From assembly GCF_964204645.1 (NCBI RefSeq), contig NC_134031.1, positions 14,815,307 to 14,879,306 of the forward strand: a stretch of 64,000 nt of DNA, in the 5' to 3' direction. The translations under genes were made by a program, and so were the position numbers. Each line of letters opens with the position of its first letter. The first letter of the stretch is position 1. The notes under the pieces are model-generated. The model was not told where the DNA came from. It saw nothing but the letters and a program-made list of their open reading frames with translations, and made no database searches. This document shows, piece by piece, positions 27,925 to 38,574 of the stretch. This stretch comes from Tubulanus polymorphus (taxonomy: Eukaryota > Nemertea > Palaeonemertea > Tubulaniformes > Tubulanidae).

Positions 27925-29403
27925 TCAATCTTTCGATTTTTTCTTCAGTTTTTCCGCGTTTTCTAACCGCAGTTTGATTTCATCGCGTTTCTTTTCCAAG
28001 TCGAGTTTATCTTTTTCTAGCGACCGATTCACATCGGACATCATCAACTGTTCATCGAAGAATCGTTTAGCGGTTTGTTTGGAAATTCCCGATCCGCCGC
28101 GACGACTACTACAGCTCACTCTATTTTTCGAATCTTTCAGTGATTTCTGAATTCTCGAACAAATATATTTGTATTGAATTTCGAGGATATCGTTATTTCT
28201 GATGGAATCAATAGAATTTGCGCTTTTTAAGAATTCATTTCCGTTGAATAATTCTGCAATCGTTTTAATCGCTTTCTTTTCGTCGATTTGAACCGGGGGC
28301 TTTCTGTCACGAGGTGGTGTTATTTTCTTTCTGACGTCAGGCGGTTTTGTTTTCGTTTTGTCACCAGACGGCGTTACCAGCTTACGTGTCGGTTCCGACT
28401 CACCAGACGAGCTGGACGCCGGACTACCCGGACCAGTCAGATCGATCTTCTGTTTTTTCGTAACCACGCCGCCAGTAACCGCTCCGCTTGTCGAAGGAAT
28501 CGCTGCATCAAAATCTCGATACATTTTCAACTTCATTTCTTTGTTTTTATGTTTTTTACTCTCATTATGAATTTGAAGTTGTTCAGCGCTGTTTAACGGA
28601 CAGTCACAAACATAGCAATTATAGGGATTTCTCATCTGTAACAAACTCGTACTAGTTACACTGGTTACACTAGTTACACTGGTTAAATTGCTCTCCCCGC
28701 GGATGCCAATTACAGACGAATTTTCATTAGTCACCATATTGGAACTGCTAGCGCCCTCTCGCAGCTGTAGCCGTTTTGATTTGTGTTTCGAACTTCGACA
28801 GTGAATTTTATATTGTTCGATCGTATCCACGCAACGTTTACAACAATCGCACCAGATTTTGCAGTTTGGCATGATAACAGGACAATCATCGTCACTTTCA
28901 TCTTCATCTCCGGTCAGCGCCTGTAACCCGCTTGCACCTCCTAGGGCTGGTGTTGTCAACGACAACTGTTTGACATTTTTCTGATGTTTTTTGCCCCTGA
29001 TATGCTGTATAGCCTGCTCACGTGACGTGTACTCAGCCCGACAGATTTTACATTTGCCAAATCCTCGTTCGTCGCAAGTTTCACTTTCCCGGATTATATC
29101 GGCATGACTTGCAGCGCCGTCTGATGTTGAAGATGACTGACACTGCCTCCCGAACGGCTCATCTCTAAGTTGTGCAGGTTGGTTTATTATCGGCGATGTT
29201 TTCGGGGCAGACCACGAACTGCGTTCCATACGCGCCGCGATATCTTGAACCCTTTTTTCAATTCGGACACATCGTTCTCGGGAGGAATCAGACGCCATTG
29301 CGAATCTTTTCTTATGTTTTTCGGACGCGTAATGTTGCTGTACATTGAGTAAACCGCTGAATCGTTTGTCACATATCTCACAATGTTGTATCTCTTCATC
29401 CAT
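27925..29403 (-). CDS. U1-type C2H2 zinc-finger protein (492 aa), intronless
   Basis: There are four widely spaced fingers with the long linker and H-x5-H form of U1-like/matrin fingers: CEICDKRF...HYASEKH (8-30), CKICRAEY...HIRGKKH, CDCCKRCV...HCRSSKH and CYVCDCPL...HNESKKH. Fingers of this type in ZNF346/ZNF385-like proteins bind double-stranded RNA. The C-terminal region is basic and Ser/Pro-rich, then ends in a Lys/Glu-rich helix likely to form a coiled coil (about 455-492). A short VTSVTSVTS run comes from a small tandem repeat. The role in RNA binding is family-level inference. No intron is seen. Confidence 0.75.
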   Translation of the reverse strand: MDEEIQHCEICDKRFSGLLNVQQHYASEKHKKRFAMASDSSRERCVRIEKRVQDIAARMERSSWSAPKTSPIINQPAQLRDEPFGRQCQSSSTSDGAASHADIIRESETCDERGFGKCKICRAEYTSREQAIQHIRGKKHQKNVKQLSLTTPALGGASGLQALTGDEDESDDDCPVIMPNCKIWCDCCKRCVDTIEQYKIHCRSSKHKSKRLQLREGASSSNMVTNENSSVIGIRGESNLTSVTSVTSVTSTSLLQMRNPYNCYVCDCPLNSAEQLQIHNESKKHKNKEMKLKMYRDFDAAIPSTSGAVTGGVVTKKQKIDLTGPGSPASSSSGESEPTRKLVTPSGDKTKTKPPDVRKKITPPRDRKPPVQIDEKKAIKTIAELFNGNEFLKSANSIDSIRNNDILEIQYKYICSRIQKSLKDSKNRVSCSSRRGGSGISKQTAKRFFDEQLMMSDVNRSLEKDKLDLEKKRDEIKLRLENAEKLKKKSKD

Positions 29404-30216
29404 CGTGATGCCACGGAGTCCAGTCGAGCACGCTTACAGTCCACTTAAAACGCGACAGTATCCACAGTAACCACTAAACATACGATCCGGAACGACGCAG
29501 ATCCACAGTTAATAACAGCGCAAAAACTGAGAGGACGTTCCCATAAGCATTTTAATGCTGTAACGAAATTACCACGTCTCGGGGAAATCCCATTCGCGGT
29601 TTCGCTTTGTTAGTCGTGAGCTTCGCTAAGTAAATAAATACTGTTAAAACGGCACCGGGATTCGGAGTAACATTGATATCACTGATCAATTCTATGTTCC
29701 AGGTTTTGAAGCCTACTTTTACTGGAATTATTCCAGTCAAACAGCCAGACCCGTCCCGGCCCGTTTTCTGAATCTGGGAATCCCCTGTACACAGTGCTGA
29801 TGATCTTCATTCTCAGACAATGATCTCCACTCACTCCAACCGTCACCGAAATTGATAAAATCAATAGATATTCGCATTGAAAAAGTAAGTAGTTCTCTGA
29901 CTTTATTCAGTTTTGAACGTCGGAGTATATGTTTTTCAGCGGTTTAATCGATTGACTGGGACTCGAACCTAATTCGCGCCAGATTCCGGTCGTTTTCTTA
30001 ATTCAATTCAATTCAATGGAATGTTGAGGGTCGCGTGGAGACTATTGAATTGAATTGGGGCTGAATTGATACAGTATTCGCAGATAAATAAATTCGTTTC
30101 AATCATTAAATCGCTGGTAAATAGATGTTCGAACCGGATATTGGAACTCGTGTAAATTCGATCTTATTTTGATGATAATCAATTCGAGACAATTAATTGT
30201 ATTTGTAGAAGAGAGA
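29404..30216. other. Divergent intergenic region between zinc-finger gene and GET1
   Basis: The two genes point away from each other, so this 813-base region should hold both promoters and 5' UTRs. Two short palindromic words (AATTCAATTCAATT and complement, 30002-30060) are seen. No TATA box stands out. An open frame on the minus strand near 29679-29864 shows no domain. Confidence 0.45.
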
Positions 30217-32661
30217 ATGGACGATGCGGCTAATGATGAGCCGGCGGCGGCGGCTGTGTTGCTTGAATCACAGCCGGCATTAGGATTCAGCGCAGCTTTA
30301 TTTGTATTCGTCGTTGTATTTGTGTTTACAATGTTTCCACATATTTCACCATATCTTGCAAAAATTGTAAGTATCTCCCAGGAACCTTATTCATTGTATT
30401 ACTCATAACTTGACTCGGCTCAGTAGGCCTAGGCCTACTGTAAAAACAATATCAATACAGTCAACCCCGCATAAGTCGTAGTCCTCGGGACTGACGCTTT
30501 TACTACGACTTACATGATGTATGAGTAACGTGTAAGTCGTATTTTTACGAGTTACTTATAAGTTGTGGTTTTATACGAATTCCGCAAATAACCCGTGAAA
30601 ATACGATATACGACGTTCAGATTCCAGTATGGTTCGTCGTATCATGAGCATATCCTATAGGCCTATTGCTCAATCAATCAATTAAAGCTGCCACGTGCAC
30701 CACACAAGACAACTTCACCAGAAAATTACATTGTCACTGTCTGAACACTTACACTGACAATATTGTAGCGTATTTTTTATATGCTGCTATGGCATAGGCC
30801 TATAAGACTTATGCGAGGTATTTTGAATGGAATCAGACAATTTGGCTTCTAAAATTACGTGAAAATACGACTTATGAAGTGCGAGTTATTAGCATAATAT
30901 TTAAGGTATAACGAAGAAGAAAATCGGGACCAAATTAATGATACGAGATATGTGATGATACGACTAATTCGATGGCGACTTATGCGGGTTGATTGTCTGT
31001 AATATAAGTTATTTTGTGTATACAGTACAACCCACTTAATTCGGATCATTTGATTTAGGACCGTCAAAATTCATCCAGTTTTTTGGAAATTTAGATTAAA
31101 AGTCATTTTCCAGAAAATAAAATCAACAAATGGACCAAAATCCTGATTAAGCTGATCCGGATAAAGTGGGTTTGACTGTATTATAGACACTGGATTAAAA
31201 AATCATCGTTGTTACTGTACCTACGACTCCGATATGAGCCTGTGTGTCCTCTCCCTGAGTCTCCTCTCCTTCCTTTCCTTACTGTCTCTCCCTTTTCATC
31301 TCCCTCTCTCTGCGGACTCGTTTTCCCTTCCTCTCTCTCTCTCTTTTTGAACCAACGTTTTCAGCCTTGAACCTCTGTGCAGACCGGGCTGCTTCACTCC
31401 GATACCTGTATCAAGCGAACTGGTCGGCTAAGAATTGTTCATATTTTTTGTGTCGTTCCGTCGTTTGTAGATAACCGTGAAAATAGTTAAAGAAGAAAAA
31501 GAAGAAATCGATTTGAAAAGTGAAATATCAACTTTACGCAAACAACTGAGAACGATTCACATGGTCGACGAATTCTCAAAATACGCGAAAACAGAGAGAA
31601 AAATTATTAAATTCACGGAACAATTAAAAGTACACGGTAACCATGAAACGTCACTCAGTGTTTTTAGCTCGTCGTAAAATTGTCTTTCGCCCCATTTCTA
31701 ACATTTACGAATCAAATTTTGCCTATTTCGTTACAGAAACAAATCGATCTGAATTTCTGACGAAAGTAAAAATATTTATGACCGTAGCATTTCAAATAAT
31801 CCGGGTAGGTTTGATGAGTTGACCCGTGTTTGTCTCAAATCATGCTGAACCGATATAAATGAATTATTTTCTACTATTTTGACAGGTTATATGTATGGGT
31901 TTGTTACTGTGGTGGTGGAAATCATATCCGGTTCTAGTGTTCAGTGATAATTATTTCAGCCCAGTTTCTTCGTTGGTTTCTTTTCCCTCTCAAGTTACAG
32001 GTAAAAAGAATTCTCTTAATTCTAGCAGAAAAATAAGTCAAATTGTGGTTCAAGTTGTCATAGCTGGAATGATTATGTTTATGACTTATCCAAACGATGA
32101 CTTACACTTAGTAAATTGAATTAGAAATACAAATTGAGACTCAAAAATAGAGATAACTTCAGTATTGCGTCGACTTACACATCATTAGACAACATAAAAT
32201 TTGAGATAGAAATTGGGACTCAGAAATACAGAGACGACTTTGAGTCAGTTTGACTCAAGCACAAATAGATGAATTACAGTAGACTCCGCACCTCTGTCCG
32301 ACTTGAGTGTGAAATCCGAGTTGGATGTTATGTAATTCATAAATAATGTCTGCACAAAATTATTTCAACAAACATCCGAGTTGAACAGTTCCGACTCGAG
32401 CAGAAACTTGGTTTATGCGTCATCATATTACTTTGGTCAATCATCTTTTGCGTCCCAATTTGTATTTCCAATCTTATTGTAGGCCTTAGTTTAAAACCGT
32501 TATATCCGGTCTGACTCGAGCCGAGTCAACTAGTCTGTATAAAGCATGTTTGAAATTGTGAATTTTTTTTTCCAGGAGGTATCGGTCTCATCCCGTGGCT
32601 GTTAATTTGTGGAGTAATCGTTAATAAAATCTCATCTACGTTGACAACATCGAAACATTGA
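30217..32661 (+). CDS. GET1: GET1/WRB: tail-anchored protein insertion receptor subunit (194 aa, 5 exons)
   Basis: Exons: 30217-30366, 31471-31636, 31737-31804, 31886-32000, 32576-32661. All introns are GT-AG and the phases join to 195 codons. Exon 1 encodes the first transmembrane helix (AALFVFVVVFVFTMF), exon 2 a coiled coil with MVDEFSKYAKTERKI, matching the conserved MDEFARYARLERKI region of WRB, and exons 3-5 two further membrane helices. The protein pairs with CAML/GET2 in the ER membrane and receives tail-anchored proteins from TRC40/GET3. Human WRB is 174 aa. The upstream in-frame ATG at 30169 is less likely as start. Intron 1 contains two pogo-like MITEs. The stop codon lies in a 35-bp tandem duplication. 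Confidence 0.9.
30456..31001. repeat. pogo-like DNA element (about 546 bp)
   Basis: The left end TACAGTCAACCCCGCATAAG and right end CTTATGCGGGTTGATTGTCT are inverted repeats (about 20 bases) at TA. Internally, further GACTTA/TAAGTC words repeat. It has no transposase. It lies in GET1 intron 1. Confidence 0.6.
31021..31180. repeat. pogo/Tigger-like MITE (160 bp)
   Basis: The ends are TACAGTACAACCCACTTAAT and ATAAAGTGGGTTTGACTGTA, inverted repeats with CAGT...ACTG termini. It shares TTCGGATCATTTG with the copy at 27184. It lies in GET1 intron 1. Confidence 0.65.
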
Positions 32662-32946
32662 AAATCTTGTCTACGTTGACAACATCGAAACATTGAAAAT
32701 CTCGTCAAAAATTTAATGATTCTTGTGAATGTTTTTTTAAACATTTTTAATAATAAACAATTTTCTCTTCGCTCCATTTATGTTGTGATGCCTTCATTAA
32801 AAGTCTATAATCTTGGAAAGATATTGTCTGTTACATTTACTTTTGTTGATTCTGAAGAAAGAAGTCCTTTCAAACACGAAAAACTTTCCACAAGAAATTC
32901 CAACGACTAGAAGTAAATCTTTTTGTATTAAAAGCCATTCATTCAT

Positions 32947-35900
32947 TCATTCAGTCTCTGTTGATTTTATAACTCCTAATTTCGGTCTCTTGGCAAAGTT
33001 TTCCAGTCGTTTTTCTAACGTATCTGAAAAAAACAATAGACTGTTTATGAGAAGGACAAGCTCTTACGTGCGCCAGGAGCCACCCACTGGAGAAATGTCT
33101 TGACATGTAAGGAAACCTCACGTTAGCTTCACACTTACCACTGGTTGTGCGTTTTGCTAGAGGTTTATGAATTTTAGTTCTATTTCCAGGTATTAAACAA
33201 TGTGTTTGAGTCATCACTGGGTCAACTGTAATAAGAAACCAATTTGAGATCCTAACTATATCAAAATCTAGAGCGGATCCTTTTTGATCGACGATTACCA
33301 GTAGAATTCTGCTCCTGACGTTTTATCTCTAAACTTGTAATCATCCTTTTCACCAAATTCGCCCTGCAAAAAATTATTCAAAAAGTTTATAATACGAAGA
33401 CGCTGAGAAGTAATCTGGGTAGGGAAGGTATTACACCCTCTCTCCCTCCTGTCGTCCTACTTGAACTCACCGCACTGAATGAGTCGTCCATTGTGACTGT
33501 AAACATTTAACCACCACGTCCAATTCCTCTAGAACCAGAATTAAATACAATCAAAATAACACTCTAGACAGTGAAATACTATGAAATACACTGTAGCGGT
33601 AAAGCCCGTCTGCTACTGACCTGAATCATACAACCAGTCGATATCAGCATATTCACATTCATACAGCACCAGGGGTAATTCTACAAAATACAACCAATTA
33701 AATCCAAGTAATTGACAAGTTATTTGACAAGGGAGAGGAGGGGAGAGGCAGAAGAGACTGACCTGAAGCCATTGTATACTGAGGTTTCTGTGGAGTTTTT
33801 TCAATATCTAACAATTCATCGATGACCTACAACAATCAATACAGTTATCATCAACAGATTTGAATTTCAAATAATTTCATGAATAACAGGGCGTAGTATT
33901 AAACGTATAACGAGCTGCAGTTTTACGAACCTGTGGCATTTCGTGTTTCTCTCCTACGAGGAATAATATCGCTACAATGCATCTGATCTGGTGCCACAGA
34001 AACGCGTTTCCGGTTATCGTCAATTCGCACATCTGGTAACCGCCTGCAACCGCTGAATCTACGGTCGCTACAGAAACGTCTCTGATACGTCGTATATATT
34101 CTTTGACGCCGTTTCGGACGTCCATTTTACATAAATTACGGAAATCATGTGACCCGATCAGTTTCACTCCGGCTTCCTGCATCAACTGACGGAAAGAAAT
34201 ACACATTTTTACAGAAATTTTCTTTTACAAGATAGATTGCGTAATTGGTTGAGCAGAGCAGAAGGGAAAAGAGAGTTGAAAATTTTAGTTTTAATCTATG
34301 CCTAAATAAGGCCAAAATTGCTTGTTTCTCATCAGTTTCATTTTCCGCGCGTCAAAAAAGGTTTATCAGTATAATTTAAAATGCGCATCCTGCCTGCAGT
34401 TTATTGCTGCCTGCGCCGCCCAATGCCGATAGAAGGTAAGAATACAAAGAGTACCTTCATTCAGCCCTCTCTATCTCATGTCAGTTTACTTAGTGAACTC
34501 CCTCTCCCTCCTTTCTACGAAACTAATGAATATAGATATATCATTCGTAAGTACCTCAACATCGAGTTCTCCTTTAGGGAATAGGTATTTATAAGTTCGT
34601 TGAGTGCAGTTGAATCTGGCGCTGAACTCCGTATCGACGGGGGACCACGCTAAAACACGGATCTCCGGCGGCAACGAGCGATTTAATATCAATATGTAAT
34701 TAATCTCTTCAGTCGTAGAATCAACTACAAATACAATCAATAATCTCATCTCAAACATTTATCACAGTGACTGTCCACTGACATTTAACACATTGACTAA
34801 ACACTGGTTTAAAGTCAAATTACAGGGTTTCCAGTGGATAAAAAAGAGTATTAAGAAGGACTTTTCAGCAATTTTAGGAAGGAAGCACTTTTTGACTGAG
34901 AAAGAAGTACTTCCCAGTAAAATGAGGACCCTTAAGGAAGCATTTTCGAATGCCTTCACCAAGCAAAAGACGTACTGCTGTTCAAGCTTTCTCAAACAAA
35001 CTGTTGAATTTGTGACAAAATTGCGAGCGAAAAATAAATAACAAGGAGCCTATCGGCTTATATAGCTCCGCTGTGTGATTTGAAGAAAAAAAAGCTGCAT
35101 ACCTAGGGGTGCCCCCTTTTGGCCAAATCCAAAAAGGGCTCTGTACTGTAGGTATTGGTCCATAGAACATTCATACCAAATTTGGACTTGATCTAATTAA
35201 AACTGTAGTAGGACTAGTAGCGGTTTGAAGAAATAGAAACTCCACCCCAGGGGCGCCCCCTGGGGACGAATCCAAAAAAGGCTCTGTAACTTTATAGGCC
35301 TTGGTCCATAGAACATTCATACCAAATTTTGAATTGATCTGATTAAAACTGTAGGACGAGTAGCGATTTGAATAGAAACTCCAACCCCAGGGGCGCCCCC
35401 TGGGGGACAAATGCAAAAAAATTGCTCTGTAACTTTATAGGCCTAGGTCAATAGAACATTCATGCCAAATTTGGAATTGATCTGATTAAAACTGTAGGAC
35501 TAGTAGCGATTTGAAGAAAAAGTTGACAGACGAACGAACGAACAGAGGATGACGGCTCACCCCCTAACCCATTAGCTCTGCTGACCTTCGGTCACAGCGG
35601 AGCTAACTAGGGGTCCAGGGACACCATGCCCACTTGGGAAGTGGTTCCAAATGCTCAACAATCTAACAATTTCAATATTCAACGCCCCCTGGCGACCATA
35701 TACAGAATCCAATGACCTTGAAACTCACCACAATCATAGAACATGTCAGCAGCTACGATTTTGTAATTGATTGTGATAACAAAATATGCCTCGTTACCAC
35801 TTTAATATGGAAATACTAAGTTATTCTACTATTCAACGCCCCCTGGTGACCATATTCAAAACCCAATGACCTTGAAACTCACCACAATCATAGAACACGT

Positions 35901-38166
35901 TATGAGCTACAACTTTCTAATTGATTGTGGTAACAAAATACGCTTAGGTATCAATATAATGTGGAAAAACTTTTTCCCACTTACGAATGAGTACTGCTGA
36001 CACCAAGATGGCCGCCAATTGCGTCATAATTGGCTGATGAAAAATACCTGTCTCAGGTATAAAACATCCCTTTCCAAAGAATACCCATCACAAATTGCAA
36101 TGAGAAATGATAAACCAGTAGGAAGCTACAGGACTCAGAATTTGGGCCAAAATCAACATTTTTGGGCACTAAAAAGGTCATAGGACGGCCATCTTGAGTC
36201 CGATCGACCCAATTTTTGTTATGCTGATGGGCCCTGGGGGAATTCACATATATCCGAAAGATCAAGGTAATTGATCAAAGCGTCTTCAAAATTTCCCTCA
36301 AAAAGTTCAAAAATGTGTAAAAAGTGCTGATTTTGGCGAACAACAATGGCTGCCAGTCGGCCATCTTGAATCTGACAGGGCCAGTTTTTGGGCTGAAGAT
36401 GTGTCTAGGGTAGATACATGTGTAACCCAAATATCAAGACATTATCTTGAAGCGTCTTCAAAACTTCCCAAAATAACTGGATTCCGTCTACGGACGGACG
36501 GACGAACGGACGGACGAAAAGTGAACGCAATAGCCCGCTGGGACTAAAGTCCCAAGTGGGCTAAAAATGAAATTTGGAAGGACATACAGTCAAAAGGTGG
36601 ACAAAGATGATGTTTGTCCAAACTTTTTCCAAAAGAAGGACTTGGAAGGATTTAGAAGGACCACTAGAAACCCTGAAATCATCTCTTACCAGAATCACTT
36701 TGAAATTGAATACTCAAATTATAGCCGAGCACAAATATCAACACTTCAAGGTTCTTCGAATTGAATCATCTGGCACCAGTAATAATGTTAACACAGACAC
36801 CAGTTCAGTTAGACTTAAATTCAGTCCAATTACAATGCGTTAACTCTGAGGCAAATCTTAATTCACACCTGTGAAACTGGAGGGTCAGATCGTAAAGTAT
36901 CACGCATACAACCACTTGATTTTTGAAGAAGAATATACCTGGCTGGTATCCAGTATTGAAAACAACTAGATTACAGGGTTAGGATTAGAAGTTAGGTCAG
37001 GCTATAATGTTGTTAACTTAACAAACTTTTCATCCCTGCATGATTATCATCAGCCTATTTCCAGGACTGGGAGAATAGTTATGATGGTCCTCTTTAGAAA
37101 ATGCTGAAAATTTGATGGAATGACTAACCCAGTTCTGGTGTCAAGCGAAATGCTTACCGGGTCTCAAATGAGCAGTACCTCCCTCTCTCTGTTTCACGCC
37201 AACTCCTTCCAGTAAATTCGTTCGCAGATCTATGGATATGACCTGTATAAATTCAAAACACTGTAACATGGGTTTAAAACAATGCCCCCTAGCGGGCAGA
37301 ACAGTTAAACAAAGTAATTGAGCATTTTACCTGTGAAAATGCACTGACCCCTTTATCAGTTCGACCACATCTGTGATAATTAGAGGTGTCCCTAAAAAGT
37401 AGAGTACAGCTTACCAATGAGGGTGTCTCCAGACTGCACATTATCAGAGGGGTGGCTCCAAAATGCAGTAAATCAGTGAGAATGGCTCTGCAGTTTGCCT
37501 GGGAGGGTTGCTCCAGACTACAATTAATCAGTGAGAGTGGCTGCAGATTATCTGGGAGGGCGGCTCCAGGCTGTGAGGGGGTAGATTAAGGGACGTACCT
37601 GGATTGTATAAGTTTTGTAGTTCTAAGAGCCTCAAATAGAATTGATTCGATCGTTTTACTGGAGTCTTCCTGTTCAGCGAGACCGCAGTAGTCCCATCCT
37701 AAATACAACAGTTTTAATACTACATGACGTGTGTTATACCTGAAAATATGCAAACAATAGAAACAGTTCACTTAGGTTCCTTTATCTGATGATAGAGGGG
37801 ACGGATGGTCGGCAAAAAAATAAGTCTATTTAAATTAATATCAATCTTACTTATTAAAGTCAAAAGGTCTTTGTTTTCGTAATTTCTTGGTTTTTTCTTC
37901 ACATCTCGTTTTAGAGAGGATATTTTGAAGTTGTTTCACGTGTCTTTCAAGGCTCTGCGTATAATTCAACATTTCCTGAAACAACGTTCAATAAAGTGTA
38001 CATTGAATTGATATTTGAATTTGATTGAGTTGAGCGCATTTCACCCATATTCAATATTTCAGCAAATGTATTTCCATTTTTGGATAAATACCCTGAATAG
38101 GTAATATATGAATAATTTTACCTCGTGTGTGAGATCTTTAAGCAACTTTTTGGGAGGTTTTTCCAT
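32947..38166 (-). CDS. PUS3: PUS3: tRNA pseudouridine(38/39) synthase (430 aa, 13 exons)
   Basis: Exons in transcript order: 38166-38122, 37975-37851, 37739-37599, 37391-37331, 37242-37158, 34724-34555, 34185-33931, 33826-33763, 33680-33621, 33528-33471, 33363-33299, 33225-33139, 33023-32947. All borders are GT-AG, and the total is 1293 nt, exactly 431 codons. Diagnostic segments: YLGWDYCGLAEQE, CGRTDKGVSAFSQ (catalytic Asp in RTDKG), STEFNCTQRTYKYLF-like exon 6 (here FNCTQRTYKYLF), HDFRNLCKMDV and FLWHQIRCIVAIL. This is a TruA-family enzyme that isomerises U38/U39 in the tRNA anticodon stem. The human protein is 481 aa. An N-terminal coiled coil precedes the core. Intron 5 (34725-37157) is large and repeat-filled. 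Confidence 0.92.
35035..35600. repeat. Dispersed repeat with three tandem ~165-bp units
   Basis: Three consecutive units share CCCCAGGGGCGCCCCCTGGGG, GGCTCTGTA and CATAGAACATTCATACCAAA, then a tail with GAACGAACGAACAGAGGATG. A related segment near 35690-35960 (CGCCCCCTGGTGACCATAT) occurs twice. Further on, 36480-36560 has a GACGGACGGACGAACGG run followed by AAAGTCCCAAGTGGGC, also seen near 53790. All of this lies in PUS3 intron 5. Confidence 0.6.
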
Positions 38167-38574
38167 CACGAATACACCGGCAATGCAATTCAATTATGTT
38201 TAATTACATGAGCTAAACTATTTTCCGGTTCAGGACTTGACCGAAAATTCAATTCATGTATATTTTATTACTCTGAGTTAAGCTATTTGCCGGTCCAGGA
38301 CTAAAAAATACACAAGCTCCTCGAGTCGGCTTAATTCGGCGCCGGTCCGTCAATCTAATTAGAGTTGATGAATGTGCTTACGCTTAAAATCTAAATAATT
38401 TTCTAAAAATTCATTTTTGAAGCATCGGTGGGGTTTGATTTTGTTTATGATACATATCACGCACTGGACACAATCTTAGTTCTTTTTCTCTACAAAGTTC
38501 GTGGAAGTGCCCGCCACATCCCGACTGAGTCCCCCATTCGAATCAGTTGCTTGGAAGTTTAGAGATTTTAACCG

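Noticed and set aside
29679-29864. Possible exon on the minus strand upstream of the zinc-finger gene
   Set aside because: No convincing splice sites or domain; lies in the divergent promoter region.
32279-32540. Another pogo-like MITE in GET1 intron 4
   Set aside because: Ends begin TACAGTAGACTCC and finish AGTCTGTA, but they pair poorly.
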